A stretch of DNA of 64,000 nt from Lachnospiraceae bacterium. Its GTDB lineage: Bacteria; Bacillota; Clostridia; Lachnospirales; Lachnospiraceae. The notes under the pieces were generated by a model that was not told where the DNA came from, searched no databases, and was given only the letters and a program-made list of their open reading frames with translations. The position numbers were made by a program, and so were the translations under genes. Positions 1 through 10,910 of this stretch are shown here, in pieces. The stretch's first letter is position 1; each line of letters begins with the position of its first letter. The stretch lies in contig JAFSIA010000062.1 in NCBI GenBank assembly GCA_017440045.1, positions 21,341 to 85,340 on the forward strand, in the 5' to 3' direction.

Positions 1-342
1 ATTGGCAACCTTTACAGACAAATCAGGCATATTCATGAGCTCTTTAACCCTGTCAGCCACATTAAATACATCCCAGCCGAGATTTACACATCTGTTAACA
101 GTACCATCTGCAAATACAGGACCAGGAACTCCAATGCCTACACCTATAACATGGTTCTTATCTAAGGATAGCTCATCTAACTTGCCATATATAGCTTCCA
201 CCACATCCGGCAAAATCTGTTCTCCATTATTCTCTTTTCTTGTAGGTATTTCCCACTTAGAAATCAGTTTCCCAGCGTCATCAAAACATCCCATTTTAAT
301 AGCTGTTCCACCAATATCCACTCCAAAACATACGCTTGCCAT
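1..342 (-). CDS. glcK: ROK-family glucokinase (N-terminal part, cut by window edge)
   Basis: The 114 visible residues begin MASVCFGVDIGGTAIKMG, whose DIGGTAIK motif is the ATP phosphate-binding loop of ROK sugar kinases. The later segment GVGIGVPGPVF is also typical of the family. ROK glucokinases phosphorylate glucose in the cytoplasm to glucose-6-phosphate. The gene lies one base downstream of hprK in the same direction, so it is probably translated from the same mRNA and linked to carbon control. The C-terminal half, including the catalytic Asp and the zinc cysteines, is outside the window, so substrate specificity is inferred from family resemblance only. Confidence 0.85.
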   Translation of the reverse strand, partial: MASVCFGVDIGGTAIKMGCFDDAGKLISKWEIPTRKENNGEQILPDVVEAIYGKLDELSLDKNHVIGVGIGVPGPVFADGTVNRCVNLGWDVFNVADRVKELMNMPDLSVKVAN

Positions 343-343
343 A

Positions 344-1279
344 TTAATCCTCATCATCATGTTTCATCAGATTTCTCTGAACTCTATTACAAAATTCCTG
401 AGCTGCATTGTAACCCATCTTCTTCTGACGATGATTTACAGCTGCTGTCTCAACGATAATAGCGAGGTTTCTGCCCGGACGAATAGGAATTGCATGACAT
501 ACAACCTTGTTACCAAGGAATTCTGTATAATTTTCCTCGAGGCCGAGTCTGTCATAATCCTTATCCCTGCTCCACTCTTCAAGCTTAATAACCATATTAA
601 TTGATTGTGTTTCCTTAACACTCTCAACACCAAAGAGTGTCTTTACATCTATAATTCCAATACCTCTAAGCTCAATAAAATGTCTTGTCATATCAGGCGC
701 TGTACCAATAAGAGTCTCATCTGAAACTCTTCTTATCTCTACAACATCATCTGTAACCAATCGATGACCTCTCTTTATCAATTCAAGAGCCGCCTCAGAC
801 TTACCGATACCGCTCTCACCCATAATAAGAACGCCTTCACCAAATACATCAACCAAAACACCGTGGATAGAAATGCATGGCGCAAGCTCTACATTTAACC
901 AACGAACAAGCTCTGCTGTAAATGCTGAAGTAGCTGTCTCAGTAACGAGAATAGGTACTCCATATTTATTACCGGCAGCGATAATAGCCTCATCCGGCTC
1001 CATATCTCTACAGAATATAATACAAGGAAACTTTTTAGACATTAAAGCATCATATGCCTTTACTTTCTCCTCTTCATCCATATGTTGGATATATGAATAT
1101 TCTACATATCCGATTACCTGCACTCTATCTGAATCGAAATGTTCAAAATATCCAACCAGCTGCAATGCTGGTCTGTTTATATCCGGTATCTTTATTCTAA
1201 TTCCGGATATATCAATATCAGGTGTACAATTCTTAAGATTGTACATATCTATCATTTTTGTCAATTTCACACTTGCCAT
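344..1279 (-). CDS. hprK: HPr kinase/phosphorylase
   Basis: This 311-residue protein matches the usual HprK length. It has the Walker A loop GESGIGKS at about residues 154-161 and the HprK signature ELRGIGIIDV at about 203-212; a conserved HG pair lies near residue 139. HprK phosphorylates and dephosphorylates Ser46 of HPr, the phosphotransferase carrier, and so controls CcpA-dependent catabolite repression in Firmicutes. It sits between uvrC and the glucokinase gene on the same strand, an order known from clostridia. The start ATG encodes MASVKLTKMI. No frameshift or missing motif was seen. Confidence 0.96.
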   Translation of the reverse strand: MASVKLTKMIDMYNLKNCTPDIDISGIRIKIPDINRPALQLVGYFEHFDSDRVQVIGYVEYSYIQHMDEEEKVKAYDALMSKKFPCIIFCRDMEPDEAIIAAGNKYGVPILVTETATSAFTAELVRWLNVELAPCISIHGVLVDVFGEGVLIMGESGIGKSEAALELIKRGHRLVTDDVVEIRRVSDETLIGTAPDMTRHFIELRGIGIIDVKTLFGVESVKETQSINMVIKLEEWSRDKDYDRLGLEENYTEFLGNKVVCHAIPIRPGRNLAIIVETAAVNHRQKKMGYNAAQEFCNRVQRNLMKHDDED

Positions 1280-1330
1280 ATTTGCACCGTACCTTTCTTC
1301 ATATTAAAGACAGTATATAACATTTAGTTC

Positions 1331-3181
1331 TTAGACGCTAGTACTTTTAGAGAAAAAAGCAACTACATTTTCAGCCGCCTGTCTGCTCATCTGAGGTATT
1401 TCCATAAGTTCCTCCAGAGTAGCACTCTTCACTTCTTCTATGCCTTTAAAGCGCTTCATAAGCGCCTTTCTTCTAGTAGGTCCTATTCCTTCTATATCAT
1501 CAAGAACAGAATGAATCTGCTTTTTCCCTCTAAGACTTCTGTGATATTCAATCGCAAATCTATGAGCTTCATCCTGTATTCTAGTTATCAAATGAAACAT
1601 TTCCCCATGAGTATCTATAGGCATTTCCACATTTTCATAATACAACCCTCTCGTATTATGATGATCATCCTTTACCATGCCGCAAACAGGAATATTTATC
1701 CTTAATTCCTCCAGAACAGACAGGGCAATATTAACCTGACCCCTACCGCCATCCATCATAATCAAATCAGGAAGTCTATTGAAGCTGTCAAACTGTTCAT
1801 CTTCCGCATTTGTTCCATGAGTAAATCGACGAGTCAGCACTTCTTTCATACTAGCATAATCATCCGGTCCTACAACAGTCTTAATCTTGAACTTTCTGTA
1901 ATCCGTTCGCTTCGGCTTACCATTCTCATATACAATCATAGAGCCAACAGATTGAAGTCCCGATGTATTTGAGATATCATACGCCTCTATGCGATAGTTA
2001 TTCTTCTGTTCTATAGATAGCATATCGAATATGCTTTTTACTGCTCCTACTGTTCTTTCTTCCTCGCGTTTAATCTTTTCTTTATCTTGGCTCAATACTA
2101 ATTCCGCATTTTTCGAAGCAAGTTCAACAAGTTTTTCTTTCTGTCCCTTTTTAGGATTGAGAATCTTTACTTTAGAGCCCTTTTTAGTGGCAAGCCACTG
2201 TTCAAGCAACTCTACATCCTCAATTTCCTCCGACGTAAATAGTTCCTTTGGAACAAACGGTGTACCGGAATAATACTGTTTAATGAACGATGACAATATC
2301 TGACTTCCAGTCTCCATAGGCGCCGTTGTCATATGAAAATGTTCCCTGCCAAGAAGCTTTCCATCACGGACAAAAAATACCTGCACAACAGCGTCAAAGC
2401 CTTCCTCCGCATAGGCGATTATATCTCTATCCATAAATTCGTCTGATGTAATCTTCTGCTTCTGGGCAATAGCTTTAACACTATTTATCAAATCCCTACA
2501 TTCTGCCGCCTTTTCAAACTCCATATTTTCCGCATATGCTGTCATTTTATCCTGCAGCATCTTTATGACATCGCCAAATTTCCCCTCAAGAATTTTCACT
2601 GCTTCAGATACTGATTTTCGGTATTCTTCCACATTTACATAACCCATGCACGGACCATCGCATTGATGTATATGATAGTTAAGACATGGTCTTCCATTGC
2701 CTATATCTTTAGGAAGAGATTTGTTGCAGGTTCTAATATGATAAAGCTTAGTAAGCATCTCTATTGTATCCTTTACGGCTGTCACACTAGTATAAGGACC
2801 ATAATACTTATTTTTATCTTTTTTCATATCTCTAGAAAAAAGTATTCGTGGATACTCTTCATTTGTGACCTTTATATACGGATACGCCTTATCATCCTTT
2901 AGCATCGTATTGTATCTAGGACGATGCTTTTTTATCAGATTGCACTCCAAAATGAGTGCCTCCAACTCAGAATCAGTCACGATATACTCAAAATAGCTAA
3001 TGTTTGCTACCATCTGCTGTATTTTTGCAGTCTTTACCGTACTCTCTCTAAAGTATTGGCGCACTCTGTTTTTTAGGCTTATTGCCTTTCCAACATATAT
3101 TATTTCATCTTTGGCGTTGTGCATAAGATAAACGCCCGGCGAACCGGGCAGTTTACTTAACTCCTCCTGAAGATTAAACAT
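1331..3181 (-). CDS. uvrC: Excinuclease ABC subunit C
   Basis: UvrC makes both incisions flanking a DNA lesion in nucleotide excision repair with UvrA and UvrB. The 616-residue product starts with a GIY-YIG nuclease domain (GVYLM at 16-20 and YVGKA at 29-33), has a UvrB-binding UVR helix around residues 202-236, and continues into the RNase H-like C-terminal nuclease. It ends with helix-hairpin-helix motifs ([17 protein letters not shown]). The length is standard. The start follows AAGGAGAG. It is 16 bases downstream of ftsH and 51 bases upstream of hprK, consistent with one long transcript. Confidence 0.97.
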   Translation of the reverse strand: MFNLQEELSKLPGSPGVYLMHNAKDEIIYVGKAISLKNRVRQYFRESTVKTAKIQQMVANISYFEYIVTDSELEALILECNLIKKHRPRYNTMLKDDKAYPYIKVTNEEYPRILFSRDMKKDKNKYYGPYTSVTAVKDTIEMLTKLYHIRTCNKSLPKDIGNGRPCLNYHIHQCDGPCMGYVNVEEYRKSVSEAVKILEGKFGDVIKMLQDKMTAYAENMEFEKAAECRDLINSVKAIAQKQKITSDEFMDRDIIAYAEEGFDAVVQVFFVRDGKLLGREHFHMTTAPMETGSQILSSFIKQYYSGTPFVPKELFTSEEIEDVELLEQWLATKKGSKVKILNPKKGQKEKLVELASKNAELVLSQDKEKIKREEERTVGAVKSIFDMLSIEQKNNYRIEAYDISNTSGLQSVGSMIVYENGKPKRTDYRKFKIKTVVGPDDYASMKEVLTRRFTHGTNAEDEQFDSFNRLPDLIMMDGGRGQVNIALSVLEELRINIPVCGMVKDDHHNTRGLYYENVEMPIDTHGEMFHLITRIQDEAHRFAIEYHRSLRGKKQIHSVLDDIEGIGPTRRKALMKRFKGIEEVKSATLEELMEIPQMSRQAAENVVAFFSKSTSV

Positions 3182-3197
3182 ACTAACTCTCCTTATG

Positions 3198-5471
3198 TTA
3201 CTCTTCTGATTTGTCTTTATTCTCTTCTGGCTTAATTCCTTTTATGTCATTAAATATTTCCATAAATTGAGCACCAGTAATAGTTTCCTTCTCATAGAGA
3301 TAATCCGCAATCTTTTCAAGAACCTCTAAATTCTCCGAAATAAGTTGCTTAGCTCTAGTGTAGCACTTCATAAGAAGCTGTCTTACCTCGTTGTCAATTT
3401 CAGCAGCTGTCTCATCCGAGCAATTTAACACTGTACGTCCAGCCAAATAACTATCCTCTACAGTCTCCAAGCTCATAAGGCCGAAATGCTCTGACATACC
3501 ATATCGGGTAATCATTGCTCTAGCTAACTCAGTAGCCTTTTCCATATCATTTGATGCACCTGTGGTAACTGTATCAAAACATAATTCCTCAGCGGCTCTA
3601 CCGCCAAATAGTGTGGTGATTCTTGTAAGGAGCTCATCTCTTGTCATAAGGTACTTCTCCTCCTCAGGCACCTGCATAACATAGCCTAGAGAGCCCATTG
3701 TTCTTGGAACAATTGTAATCTTCTGCACAGGCTCTGCATTTTTCTCCAGAGCTGTAATAAGAGCGTGACCTACTTCATGGTAAGCAACCGTCTTCTTCTC
3801 TGTAGCATTAAGAATTCTATCCTTCTTTTCCTTACCTGCAATAACCACCTCAACAGACTCAAGAAGGTCTGACTGAGAGATTGCTGATCTTCCATGCTTT
3901 ACCGCATTAATTGCAGCCTCATTTATCATATTAGCAAGGTCTGAACCAACTGCACCACTTGTAGCAAGTCCGATTGCCTCCAAATCAACAGTCTCATCCA
4001 TAGCAACATTTCTTGAATGAACCTTAAGTATGTCCACTCTACCCTTAAGATCAGGCTTATCTACAATAATTCTTCTGTCGAATCGTCCCGGACGGAGCAA
4101 TGCCTTATCAAGTACATCAGGTCTGTTTGTTGCTGCAAGTATAAGCAAACCCTTCGATGAATCAAAACCATCCATCTCTGATAAAAGCTGGTTGAGAGTT
4201 TGCTCTCTCTCATCATTGCCACCGCCGTACTTAGAATCTCTGCTCTTTCCAATTGCATCAATCTCATCTATAAATATAATACAAGGTGCGTTCTGCTGCG
4301 CTGTCTTAAACAAATCTCTAACTCTTGATGCTCCTACACCTACATACAACTCTACAAAATCCGAACCGGACAATGAGAAGAATGGCACATGAGCCTCTCC
4401 TGCTACAGCCTTAGCAAGAAGTGTTTTACCAGTTCCCGGAGGTCCCACTAAAAGTGCTCCCTTTGGAAGCTTAGCTCCAATCTTTGTGTATTTTCCCGGA
4501 TTGTGAAGGAAATCAACTATCTCTGTTACAGATTCCTTTGCCTCGTCTTGGCCTGCGACATCTTTAAATGTGACACCCGTCTCCTTTTCCATATACATCT
4601 TAGCATTGGATTTTCCAACGCCCATTGCTCCGCCTCGTCCCATCTTCTTAAAGAGCATTCCCATAAAGAAGTAAATAATTGCAAACGGAACAATATATGC
4701 AAGAAGAATATCTACTATAGTCGACTGCGAATCTGATACATCAGCTTTAAACTCTACTCCTGTAGCCTCGCTTGCGGCTTTAAGCTCTTCGTGGAGCTGT
4801 TCTAAGCTGATAGCCGTGGTCCAATAAGTAAATATAATACCTGTATTTGTGGTTTTTGTTTCCTTTGGAGTTATAACCACCTTGCCTGTGCTTGTTATCT
4901 CAACAGATTTAACCGTATTGTCCTCAAGCATCTGCAAAAACTGTGTATAACTAATCTCCTTAGATGTAGCGCTCTCAAACATGCTGCTCATAAAGTACAC
5001 CATGAGAATTGTTACAACTGCCGCTATGACAAGGATTGGAATCTTAGAATTCTTCTTATCATTCTGGTTTCCTCTGTTACCATTGTTGTAGCCATTATTG
5101 TTGCCATTGTTATAACCGTTATTTCCGTTGTTATAACCATTGCCACCATAACCACCTGTATTATTGTAATTTGGTCCCTGTCCATATCCGCCCGGACCAC
5201 CATAACCACCTGGGCCATATCCACCATATGGTCCTCCCGGACCGCCTGGGCCTCCAAAAGGACCTCTCATACCACCATAAGGGCCATTCTGTCCCGCATA
5301 GGGACCTCTATGTCCGTTTACCGGTGGACGATTTTCAAAAGGATTTCTATGAATATCAGAATCAGACGACTGACCTTCGTCACCCGCCTGATTATCATTT
5401 ATATTCTCATCTATAGAATTATTATCCTTAAGATTTTCATTATCATTTTCATTAAACTTATTTGTGTCCAT
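3198..5471 (-). CDS. ftsH: ATP-dependent zinc metalloprotease FtsH with Gly/Tyr/Asn-rich N-terminal extension
   Basis: FtsH is a membrane-anchored AAA+ protease that degrades misfolded membrane proteins and short-lived regulators. In this 757-residue protein the first membrane segment is at about 144-164 and the second at about 250-274. Walker A GPPGTGKT is at 343-350, Walker B IIFIDEID at 398-405, and the zinc site HEVGH at 565-569. The oddity is at the start: usual FtsH begins almost at its first membrane segment, but here about 140 residues precede it. Residues 1-50 are acidic and Asn-rich; 52-135 are built of GGPGG, GGYG and YNNGN repeats. The start is supported by GGAG four bases upstream of ATG, and no closer start fits better. 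Confidence 0.96.
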   Translation of the reverse strand: MDTNKFNENDNENLKDNNSIDENINDNQAGDEGQSSDSDIHRNPFENRPPVNGHRGPYAGQNGPYGGMRGPFGGPGGPGGPYGGYGPGGYGGPGGYGQGPNYNNTGGYGGNGYNNGNNGYNNGNNNGYNNGNRGNQNDKKNSKIPILVIAAVVTILMVYFMSSMFESATSKEISYTQFLQMLEDNTVKSVEITSTGKVVITPKETKTTNTGIIFTYWTTAISLEQLHEELKAASEATGVEFKADVSDSQSTIVDILLAYIVPFAIIYFFMGMLFKKMGRGGAMGVGKSNAKMYMEKETGVTFKDVAGQDEAKESVTEIVDFLHNPGKYTKIGAKLPKGALLVGPPGTGKTLLAKAVAGEAHVPFFSLSGSDFVELYVGVGASRVRDLFKTAQQNAPCIIFIDEIDAIGKSRDSKYGGGNDEREQTLNQLLSEMDGFDSSKGLLILAATNRPDVLDKALLRPGRFDRRIIVDKPDLKGRVDILKVHSRNVAMDETVDLEAIGLATSGAVGSDLANMINEAAINAVKHGRSAISQSDLLESVEVVIAGKEKKDRILNATEKKTVAYHEVGHALITALEKNAEPVQKITIVPRTMGSLGYVMQVPEEEKYLMTRDELLTRITTLFGGRAAEELCFDTVTTGASNDMEKATELARAMITRYGMSEHFGLMSLETVEDSYLAGRTVLNCSDETAAEIDNEVRQLLMKCYTRAKQLISENLEVLEKIADYLYEKETITGAQFMEIFNDIKGIKPEENKDKSEE

Positions 5472-5525
5472 AATACTCCATTCTGCATTTTGCCGTGTTA
5501 ATCTTTACCAGAATAACTATCTATG

Positions 5526-5554
5526 AGCATACAATAGGATGCCCGAGAAATCAA
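5526..5554 (-). promoter_or_regulatory. Putative sigma-A promoter for ftsH
   Basis: Read on the minus strand, TTGATT and TATGCT are separated by 17 bases, about 55 bases upstream of the ftsH start. The match to the -35/-10 consensus is good but not perfect. It would drive ftsH and probably uvrC-hprK-glucokinase. Confidence 0.5.
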
Positions 5555-5600
5555 TATTTATGAACAAAAATTCACAACTTTTAGGGATATTTTATCCATT

Positions 5601-6995
5601 TTATTTGTTTATTATAGCCACCATTCGAGTACCGCCGCCAACTCTGTCTTCGACATTGACACTTCCTCCATGATACATAACAATATGCTTAACGATAGAC
5701 AAACCAAGGCCCGTTCCTCCAACTTCCTTAGAACGACTCTTATCTACACGATAAAATCTCTCAAAAACGCTTCCCTTATCCTCATCAGAAATTCCTATAC
5801 CTGTATCTTCTACAACTATCTCCATCTGTTTATTATGCTCTATAATAGAAATATCAACTTTTCCATTTTCCACATTGTACTTTATGGCATTATCGCACAG
5901 ATTGACAATCATATCCTCAAGCATATTATAAACACCCATAACAGTCAGCTCTATATCACTATCATTTTCCGAAATTTCCGTCCCATCAACCAAGCGTCCT
6001 GTAACAGTCAGCTTTATATTTCTTTTCGATGCAAGAACTTCCAGCCTGTTTTTTACAGACAATGCAAGTTTAAAAATATCAACCTGCTCCTTCTGCGTAT
6101 ACAAGTCTTCTGCCTCTAATCTCGAAATCAAAATAATATCATTAACGAGACTTATAAGTCTTCCTGCTTCCTTGTTAATATTTGCAGCAAATTCCGGCAC
6201 ATCCTCCGTCCTTATTATTCCATTCATAAGCATCTCAGATACACCTGATATGGATGTAAGAGGCGTTTTTAATTCATGAGAAATATTTGCTGTAAAATCT
6301 CTTCTAAAATCCTCTCTTTTAGCATGTTCAAGCTTCAATTCTCGAATATTTGTATCAATCATAACATTCTGACGCCTGATTCTGGCGAGAAGTGGTTTTA
6401 TCTCTTCAAATCCCCTGACATCAGCCATGGTTCCGCTTTCCAAATCTATGCCATTCAAAGGTGCCACAACCGCCTTTGCAGTGTAATTGGCAACTGCATA
6501 CATTATCACGCAAAGCACTAACAATAATAAAATCATAGGCTGAACTATAGCTATAAGCATGTCCATAACAGTATCATAACCACAAGAGACTCTTATTATC
6601 GTACCATCGTCCAAAAGTTTGGCATAGTACATAGTTTTCTCAGACAGTGTATCCGACTGCCTCACAACCTCTGCCTGTCCATTTTTAAGTGCTAATGCTA
6701 TCTCTTCACGGCTTATATGATTATCCATAGTTGTTTCATCAACCTGACTGTCATATAACACCTTTCCATCAGCTGATATCCAGGTAATTCTCGTCCCTTC
6801 TGAAGATGAGAACTTATCAAAATAAGACTCTCCAACACTAACAATAGCCTGTGCCACCAAATTAGCTTCCGTCCTTAAAGCTTGGCGCATCTGAGATTCT
6901 GCACTATCATAAAAGGAACCCATAACTATAAGCGATGCCAGGATAATACCGCAAAGAGATGTTATGAATGTGTTTCTAAAAATTCTTTTTGCCAT
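5601..6995 (-). CDS. phoR: Phosphate-regulon sensor histidine kinase
   Basis: This 464-residue membrane kinase has a first membrane helix at about 11-28, an extracytoplasmic region of about 120 residues, a second helix at about 149-170, a HisKA dimerisation domain with phosphoacceptor His240 in NISHELKTPL, and a C-terminal HATPase with N, G1 (DTGIGI) and G2 (GGTGLGLSIV) boxes. No cytoplasmic PAS domain is obvious, although the first loop may fold as one. Its start is one base after the phoP stop. Position at the end of pstSCAB-phoU-phoP identifies it as the phosphate-starvation sensor. Confidence 0.92.
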   Translation of the reverse strand: MAKRIFRNTFITSLCGIILASLIVMGSFYDSAESQMRQALRTEANLVAQAIVSVGESYFDKFSSSEGTRITWISADGKVLYDSQVDETTMDNHISREEIALALKNGQAEVVRQSDTLSEKTMYYAKLLDDGTIIRVSCGYDTVMDMLIAIVQPMILLLLVLCVIMYAVANYTAKAVVAPLNGIDLESGTMADVRGFEEIKPLLARIRRQNVMIDTNIRELKLEHAKREDFRRDFTANISHELKTPLTSISGVSEMLMNGIIRTEDVPEFAANINKEAGRLISLVNDIILISRLEAEDLYTQKEQVDIFKLALSVKNRLEVLASKRNIKLTVTGRLVDGTEISENDSDIELTVMGVYNMLEDMIVNLCDNAIKYNVENGKVDISIIEHNKQMEIVVEDTGIGISDEDKGSVFERFYRVDKSRSKEVGGTGLGLSIVKHIVMYHGGSVNVEDRVGGGTRMVAIINK

Positions 6996-6996
6996 C

Positions 6997-7674
6997 CTAC
7001 TTACCCTTTACCTTGTATCCTACACCTCTGACTGTCTCTATAATGTTGCCGCCATCACCGAGCTTACTTCTAAGAGTTCTCACATGAACATCTACTGTTC
7101 TACTCTCTCCATCGAAATCGTATCCCCATATTTTTTCTAATATTTCGTCACGCTCAAATACCTTTTCACGGTGTTTCATGAGCATCGCAAGAAGTTCAAA
7201 CTCCTTATATGTAAGCTTAACTTCCTGTCCCTTAACTAATACAGTATGCTTAGCAATAGACAAGGTCACATCTCCAGCTATGTATTCTTCCTTGTCACCT
7301 TCCGATACGTTTCCACTTCTTCTAAGAACTGCCTTAATTCTTGAAATAAGTTCCATAACAGAAAATGGTTTAGCCACATAATCATCTGCTCCACTATCCA
7401 GACCAATGATTCTGTCGTATTCCGTACCTTTTGCAGTAAGCATAATAACCGGAAGCTTTTTCGTATCTTCTTTGGTACGAAGCTTATTCAATATAGAAAT
7501 ACCGTCCTCTTCAGGAAGCATTACATCCAACAATAGAAGTTCTGGTGCAGCTTTCTTCATAGCATCCCAAAATTCACTTGGTGTCTCAAAGCCCTCAATC
7601 TGAAAACCTGCATTTGTGAGTGCATAAATTACAAACTTCTGTATACTTGTATCATCTTCCAATAAATATATCAT
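6997..7674 (-). CDS. phoP: OmpR-family phosphate response regulator
   Basis: The 225-residue regulator has an N-terminal receiver with the phosphorylated Asp at about residue 50 (LLLLDVMLP), an acidic pair at the start (EDD), and Lys in the KPF motif. A C-terminal OmpR/PhoB winged helix follows, ending RTVDVHVRTLRSKLG and ETVRGVGYKV. It would bind Pho boxes upstream of pstS after phosphorylation by the adjacent PhoR. It follows phoU by about 38 bases. Assignment to the Pho response rests on operon context as much as on sequence. Confidence 0.93.
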   Translation of the reverse strand: MIYLLEDDTSIQKFVIYALTNAGFQIEGFETPSEFWDAMKKAAPELLLLDVMLPEEDGISILNKLRTKEDTKKLPVIMLTAKGTEYDRIIGLDSGADDYVAKPFSVMELISRIKAVLRRSGNVSEGDKEEYIAGDVTLSIAKHTVLVKGQEVKLTYKEFELLAMLMKHREKVFERDEILEKIWGYDFDGESRTVDVHVRTLRSKLGDGGNIIETVRGVGYKVKGK

Positions 7675-7712
7675 AACTTATCTCCATATCTTTGTAGTAT
7701 TCTCATTATATC

Positions 7713-8366
7713 TTATACGTAGTCCCTTGTTCCTGTCAAATAAAAATCAACAGATTCAGCAATATTTGTAGCATGGTCACCTATTCTCTCAAGATATTTT
7801 GCAATCATAAGAAGATCGATAAATACTTCACCATCCTTATCTCCCTTTGAAAGAATATCTATGAGCTCCTTTTTTATTTTAACAAAAAAATCATCTACAA
7901 TATCATCATATTCCATTACATATTTAGCAAGCTCCAAATCTTTGTTTACAAAGGCTGCAATACTGTCATTTACCATCTTTGTAACAGCTGTTGCCATGGC
8001 AGAAAGTTGAATTTTGCCAGACATTTCCTTGCCTCTGACATACTCAGATATTTCAACAATATCAAGAGATTGGTCACCAATTCTCTCCATATCAGAAATC
8101 ATTCTAAGGGCTGACGACACCATCCTAAGATCTCCAGCCACTGGCTGCTGTTTTAAAAGAAGTTTCATACACATACTCTCGATATCTCTCTCCATATCGT
8201 TAATCTCTTTTTCGATTTCATTAATCTCTTCCAGATTCGTTTTTACATCTGTATGTTCATCAAATAGTGAACCTACCGCCATCCTTATGGCTTTTTCGCA
8301 TTTCTCTCCCATCTCAATGAGACTTTCATGTAAAACCTCTAACTGCTTGTCAAAAAAATTTCTCAT
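7713..8366 (-). CDS. phoU: Phosphate transport system regulator PhoU
   Basis: PhoU is a peripheral cytoplasmic protein that couples the Pst transporter to PhoR and keeps the regulon off when phosphate is plentiful. The 217-residue product is the normal length and holds the two repeated three-helix PhoU domains; each has a metal-binding E/DxxxD-type motif, in DMERIGDQSLD and YLERIGDHATN. The start lies three bases downstream of the pstB stop, with its ribosome site inside the end of pstB, so translation is probably coupled. Confidence 0.95.
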   Translation of the reverse strand: MRNFFDKQLEVLHESLIEMGEKCEKAIRMAVGSLFDEHTDVKTNLEEINEIEKEINDMERDIESMCMKLLLKQQPVAGDLRMVSSALRMISDMERIGDQSLDIVEISEYVRGKEMSGKIQLSAMATAVTKMVNDSIAAFVNKDLELAKYVMEYDDIVDDFFVKIKKELIDILSKGDKDGEVFIDLLMIAKYLERIGDHATNIAESVDFYLTGTRDYV

Positions 8367-8369
8367 ATC

Positions 8370-9119
8370 CTAACCAAACCTTCCTGTAATGTAATCCTCT
8401 GTTCGTTTATCTGATGGCATTGAGAATATCTTCTCTGTATCATCAAACTCTACAACTTCTCCCATTAAGAAAAACGCTGTCTTATCAGATATTCTTGCTG
8501 CCTGTTGCATATTATGTGTAACCATAATAATTGTATACTTCTCTTTTAGTTCCATTACCAAATCTTCTATTTTAGATGTTGATATAGGGTCAAGCGCACT
8601 GGTTGGCTCATCCATAAGAAGTACTTCCGGCTGTACCGCCAACGCTCTGGCAATGCACAGCCTCTGTTGCTGGCCACCAGAGAGTCCTAACGCGTCTTTC
8701 TTAAGCCTGTCTTTCAATTCATCCCATATAGCTGCCCCTCTTAAGGACTCCTCCACAATTTCATCCAGCTTTGCTTTAGAACGAATACCATGTGTCCTAG
8801 GGCCAAATGCGATGTTATCATATATACTCATCGGGAATGGGTTCGGTTTTTGAAACACCATTCCAACTCTCTTTCTCAAGAGATTCACATCCATATCCCC
8901 GTAAATATCTTCATTGTCCAGCATAACCTTTCCTTTTAAAGTACAACCTTGCACCAAATCATTCATACGATTAAGTGTTTTTAAAAACGTAGATTTGCCG
9001 CAACCAGATGGCCCGATAAAGGCAGATATCTCATTCGCTTTTATGTCCATTTTAATACCCTTAAGCGCCTTAAAATCCCCATAAAACAGCTCTAAATCTC
9101 GCACAGTAAATTTATCCAT
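8370..9119 (-). CDS. pstB: Phosphate ABC transporter ATPase
   Basis: The 249-residue ATPase shows Walker [10 protein letters not shown], the Q-loop [16 protein letters not shown] characteristic of PstB, the signature [15 protein letters not shown] and Walker [14 protein letters not shown]. It powers phosphate uptake through the PstC-PstA channel. The start is preceded by AAAGGA. Gene order and tight spacing confirm its place in the pst operon. Confidence 0.97.
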   Translation of the reverse strand: MDKFTVRDLELFYGDFKALKGIKMDIKANEISAFIGPSGCGKSTFLKTLNRMNDLVQGCTLKGKVMLDNEDIYGDMDVNLLRKRVGMVFQKPNPFPMSIYDNIAFGPRTHGIRSKAKLDEIVEESLRGAAIWDELKDRLKKDALGLSGGQQQRLCIARALAVQPEVLLMDEPTSALDPISTSKIEDLVMELKEKYTIIMVTHNMQQAARISDKTAFFLMGEVVEFDDTEKIFSMPSDKRTEDYITGRFG

Positions 9120-9147
9120 ATATATTTATCCTTTCTTATCTATACCA

Positions 9148-9993
9148 CTATCTCTCTTTTTTAGTTCCAACTTTAGAAGCTATAAGTTTTGATAATCCAT
9201 TCATCCCTAATACAAACACTACAAGTACAACCGATGTTGCATAAGCATCTTCCATATGAAGACCTTCATTAAGCAGGCTGTACATATGCACTGCCAAAGT
9301 TGCCGTAGAATCAAAGACACTATTCGGAAGTTCCGCAATAGTTCCGGCTGTAAAAATTAGTGCAGCAGTTTCTCCTGCAATACGTCCGGCCGACAACACC
9401 ACTCCCGACAATATACCAGGCATTGCTGAAGGGAGAATAATTCTAAATACAGTTCGAAGTTTTCCCGCTCCAAGACCAAAGCTTCCTTCCCTATACGAAT
9501 CAGGAACTGCTATTAACGCCTCCTCTGTAGTTCTCATAATAAGCGGAAGCACCATGATAGCCAGTGTAACTGCACCTGCCAATAATGAATTCTGCCATCC
9601 GAGAGCTATAACAAATGCAAGGTAACCAAAAAGTCCAAACACGATTGACGGAATACCGGAAAGAGTCTCCGTTGTAACTCTTACAAAATGCACAAACTTA
9701 TTCCCTCTTTTTGCATATTCAACCATATAAACTGCAGAAAACACTCCTATAGGCACCGCCATAAGCAGTGACATAATCATCATAATAAATGTATTAATAA
9801 TAGCCGGCATCATAGAGTTGTTTTTTGTTGTATTTTCCCAGTGAAATAACTCTGGTTTCAAATGAGGTATACCATTTACAAAAATATAACCCAATAAGAA
9901 GAAAACCATAAATACCGTTATTGCTGCTGATATGTATACAAGTACTCTTGCAACAAAAGAGATTGGATATCTAAGTACTTTACTATTTCTCAT
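9148..9993 (-). CDS. pstA: Phosphate ABC transporter permease PstA
   Basis: This 281-residue permease has six predicted membrane segments and the EAA-type coupling loop REGSFGLGAGKLRTVFRIILPSA cytoplasmic motif region (only partly quoted in databases as the ATPase contact). With PstC it forms the inner-membrane phosphate channel. The start lies five bases after the pstC stop, and length and order match the family. Confidence 0.94.
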   Translation of the reverse strand: MRNSKVLRYPISFVARVLVYISAAITVFMVFFLLGYIFVNGIPHLKPELFHWENTTKNNSMMPAIINTFIMMIMSLLMAVPIGVFSAVYMVEYAKRGNKFVHFVRVTTETLSGIPSIVFGLFGYLAFVIALGWQNSLLAGAVTLAIMVLPLIMRTTEEALIAVPDSYREGSFGLGAGKLRTVFRIILPSAMPGILSGVVLSAGRIAGETAALIFTAGTIAELPNSVFDSTATLAVHMYSLLNEGLHMEDAYATSVVLVVFVLGMNGLSKLIASKVGTKKER

Positions 9994-9998
9994 AACTT

Positions 9999-10868
9999 TT
10001 ACCCCTTTCTCTTTCTAAACAATGAAAACGAAACATTTATTAACAATATAAATATGAAGAGTACTGCTGCAGTAGCTATAAGAGCATCCTCATGTAAATC
10101 TGTAGCATAGTTCATCTCTAAAACTATATTTGCCGTCAACGTTCGAACATTACTGGTTAATGACTCCGGAATAACAGGAGAATTACCCGCAACCATAACA
10201 ACTGCCATAGTTTCTCCTATAGCTCGTCCAATTCCTAGGATAACTCCTGCTAAAATTCCTGACTTAGCTGCAGGAAGCACTGTAAAGAAAACGCTTCTCT
10301 CATGAGTGGCCCCAAGTGCCAAGGCTCCTTCATAATAGCTTTCAGGCACTGCATTTAAAGAAGATTCTATAACGCTTACCAATGTTGGCAAAATCATTAT
10401 TCCAAGAAGGATAGACGCCGCAAGAGTTCCTTTTCCACTACCGCCAAAAAGACTACGAAGCTGTGGAACTATAACTACTATTCCAAAAAATCCATATACA
10501 ATGGATGGTATACCTGCCATTAACTCAATCAAAGGCTTAATAATCTTATAAAGCCACTTTGGACAAAACTTTGACATAAACACTGCACAAAGAAGTCCTA
10601 TAGGCACACCTATAATAATTGCTCCAGCAGTAACATATATGCTTCCTACAATCATAGGCAAAATACCAAATTTTTCTTGTCCCGGTCTCCATTCCGTTCC
10701 GCCTAAAAATTCAAAGATACCTATTTCGCCTATTGCAGGGAGACCTTTTGCAAAAATAAAAATACATATAACAGCTACTGCAAATATAGACGTACAAGCA
10801 CAAATAAAGAACAGTATATGCATTGTACGATCGCTAATTCTGTTTATTGTATATCTTTTATCACTCAT
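9999..10868 (-). CDS. pstC: Phosphate ABC transporter permease PstC
   Basis: The 289-residue protein has six predicted membrane helices, the first at about 15-37. The conserved PstC features LLCAVFMSKFCP and IPSIVYGFFG are visible, followed by the EAA coupling loop around YYEGALALGATHERS. It partners PstA. It is separated from pstS by 91 bases that hold a strong hairpin, which may make pstC and later genes less expressed than pstS. Confidence 0.95.
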   Translation of the reverse strand: MSDKRYTINRISDRTMHILFFICACTSIFAVAVICIFIFAKGLPAIGEIGIFEFLGGTEWRPGQEKFGILPMIVGSIYVTAGAIIIGVPIGLLCAVFMSKFCPKWLYKIIKPLIELMAGIPSIVYGFFGIVVIVPQLRSLFGGSGKGTLAASILLGIMILPTLVSVIESSLNAVPESYYEGALALGATHERSVFFTVLPAAKSGILAGVILGIGRAIGETMAVVMVAGNSPVIPESLTSNVRTLTANIVLEMNYATDLHEDALIATAAVLFIFILLINVSFSLFRKRKG

Positions 10869-10910
10869 CTTATTTCCTCACATGTCTCAATGTTGAAAAG
10901 ATAGGCATAA

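Noticed and set aside
873-1307. Plus-strand ORFs over hprK and uvrC
   Set aside because: They lie opposite clear hprK and uvrC frames, have no ribosome site, and show no family features.
5024-5416. Open frames opposite or out of frame with the FtsH N-terminal repeats
   Set aside because: Repeated low-complexity DNA leaves all frames open; only the ftsH frame joins to a real domain.
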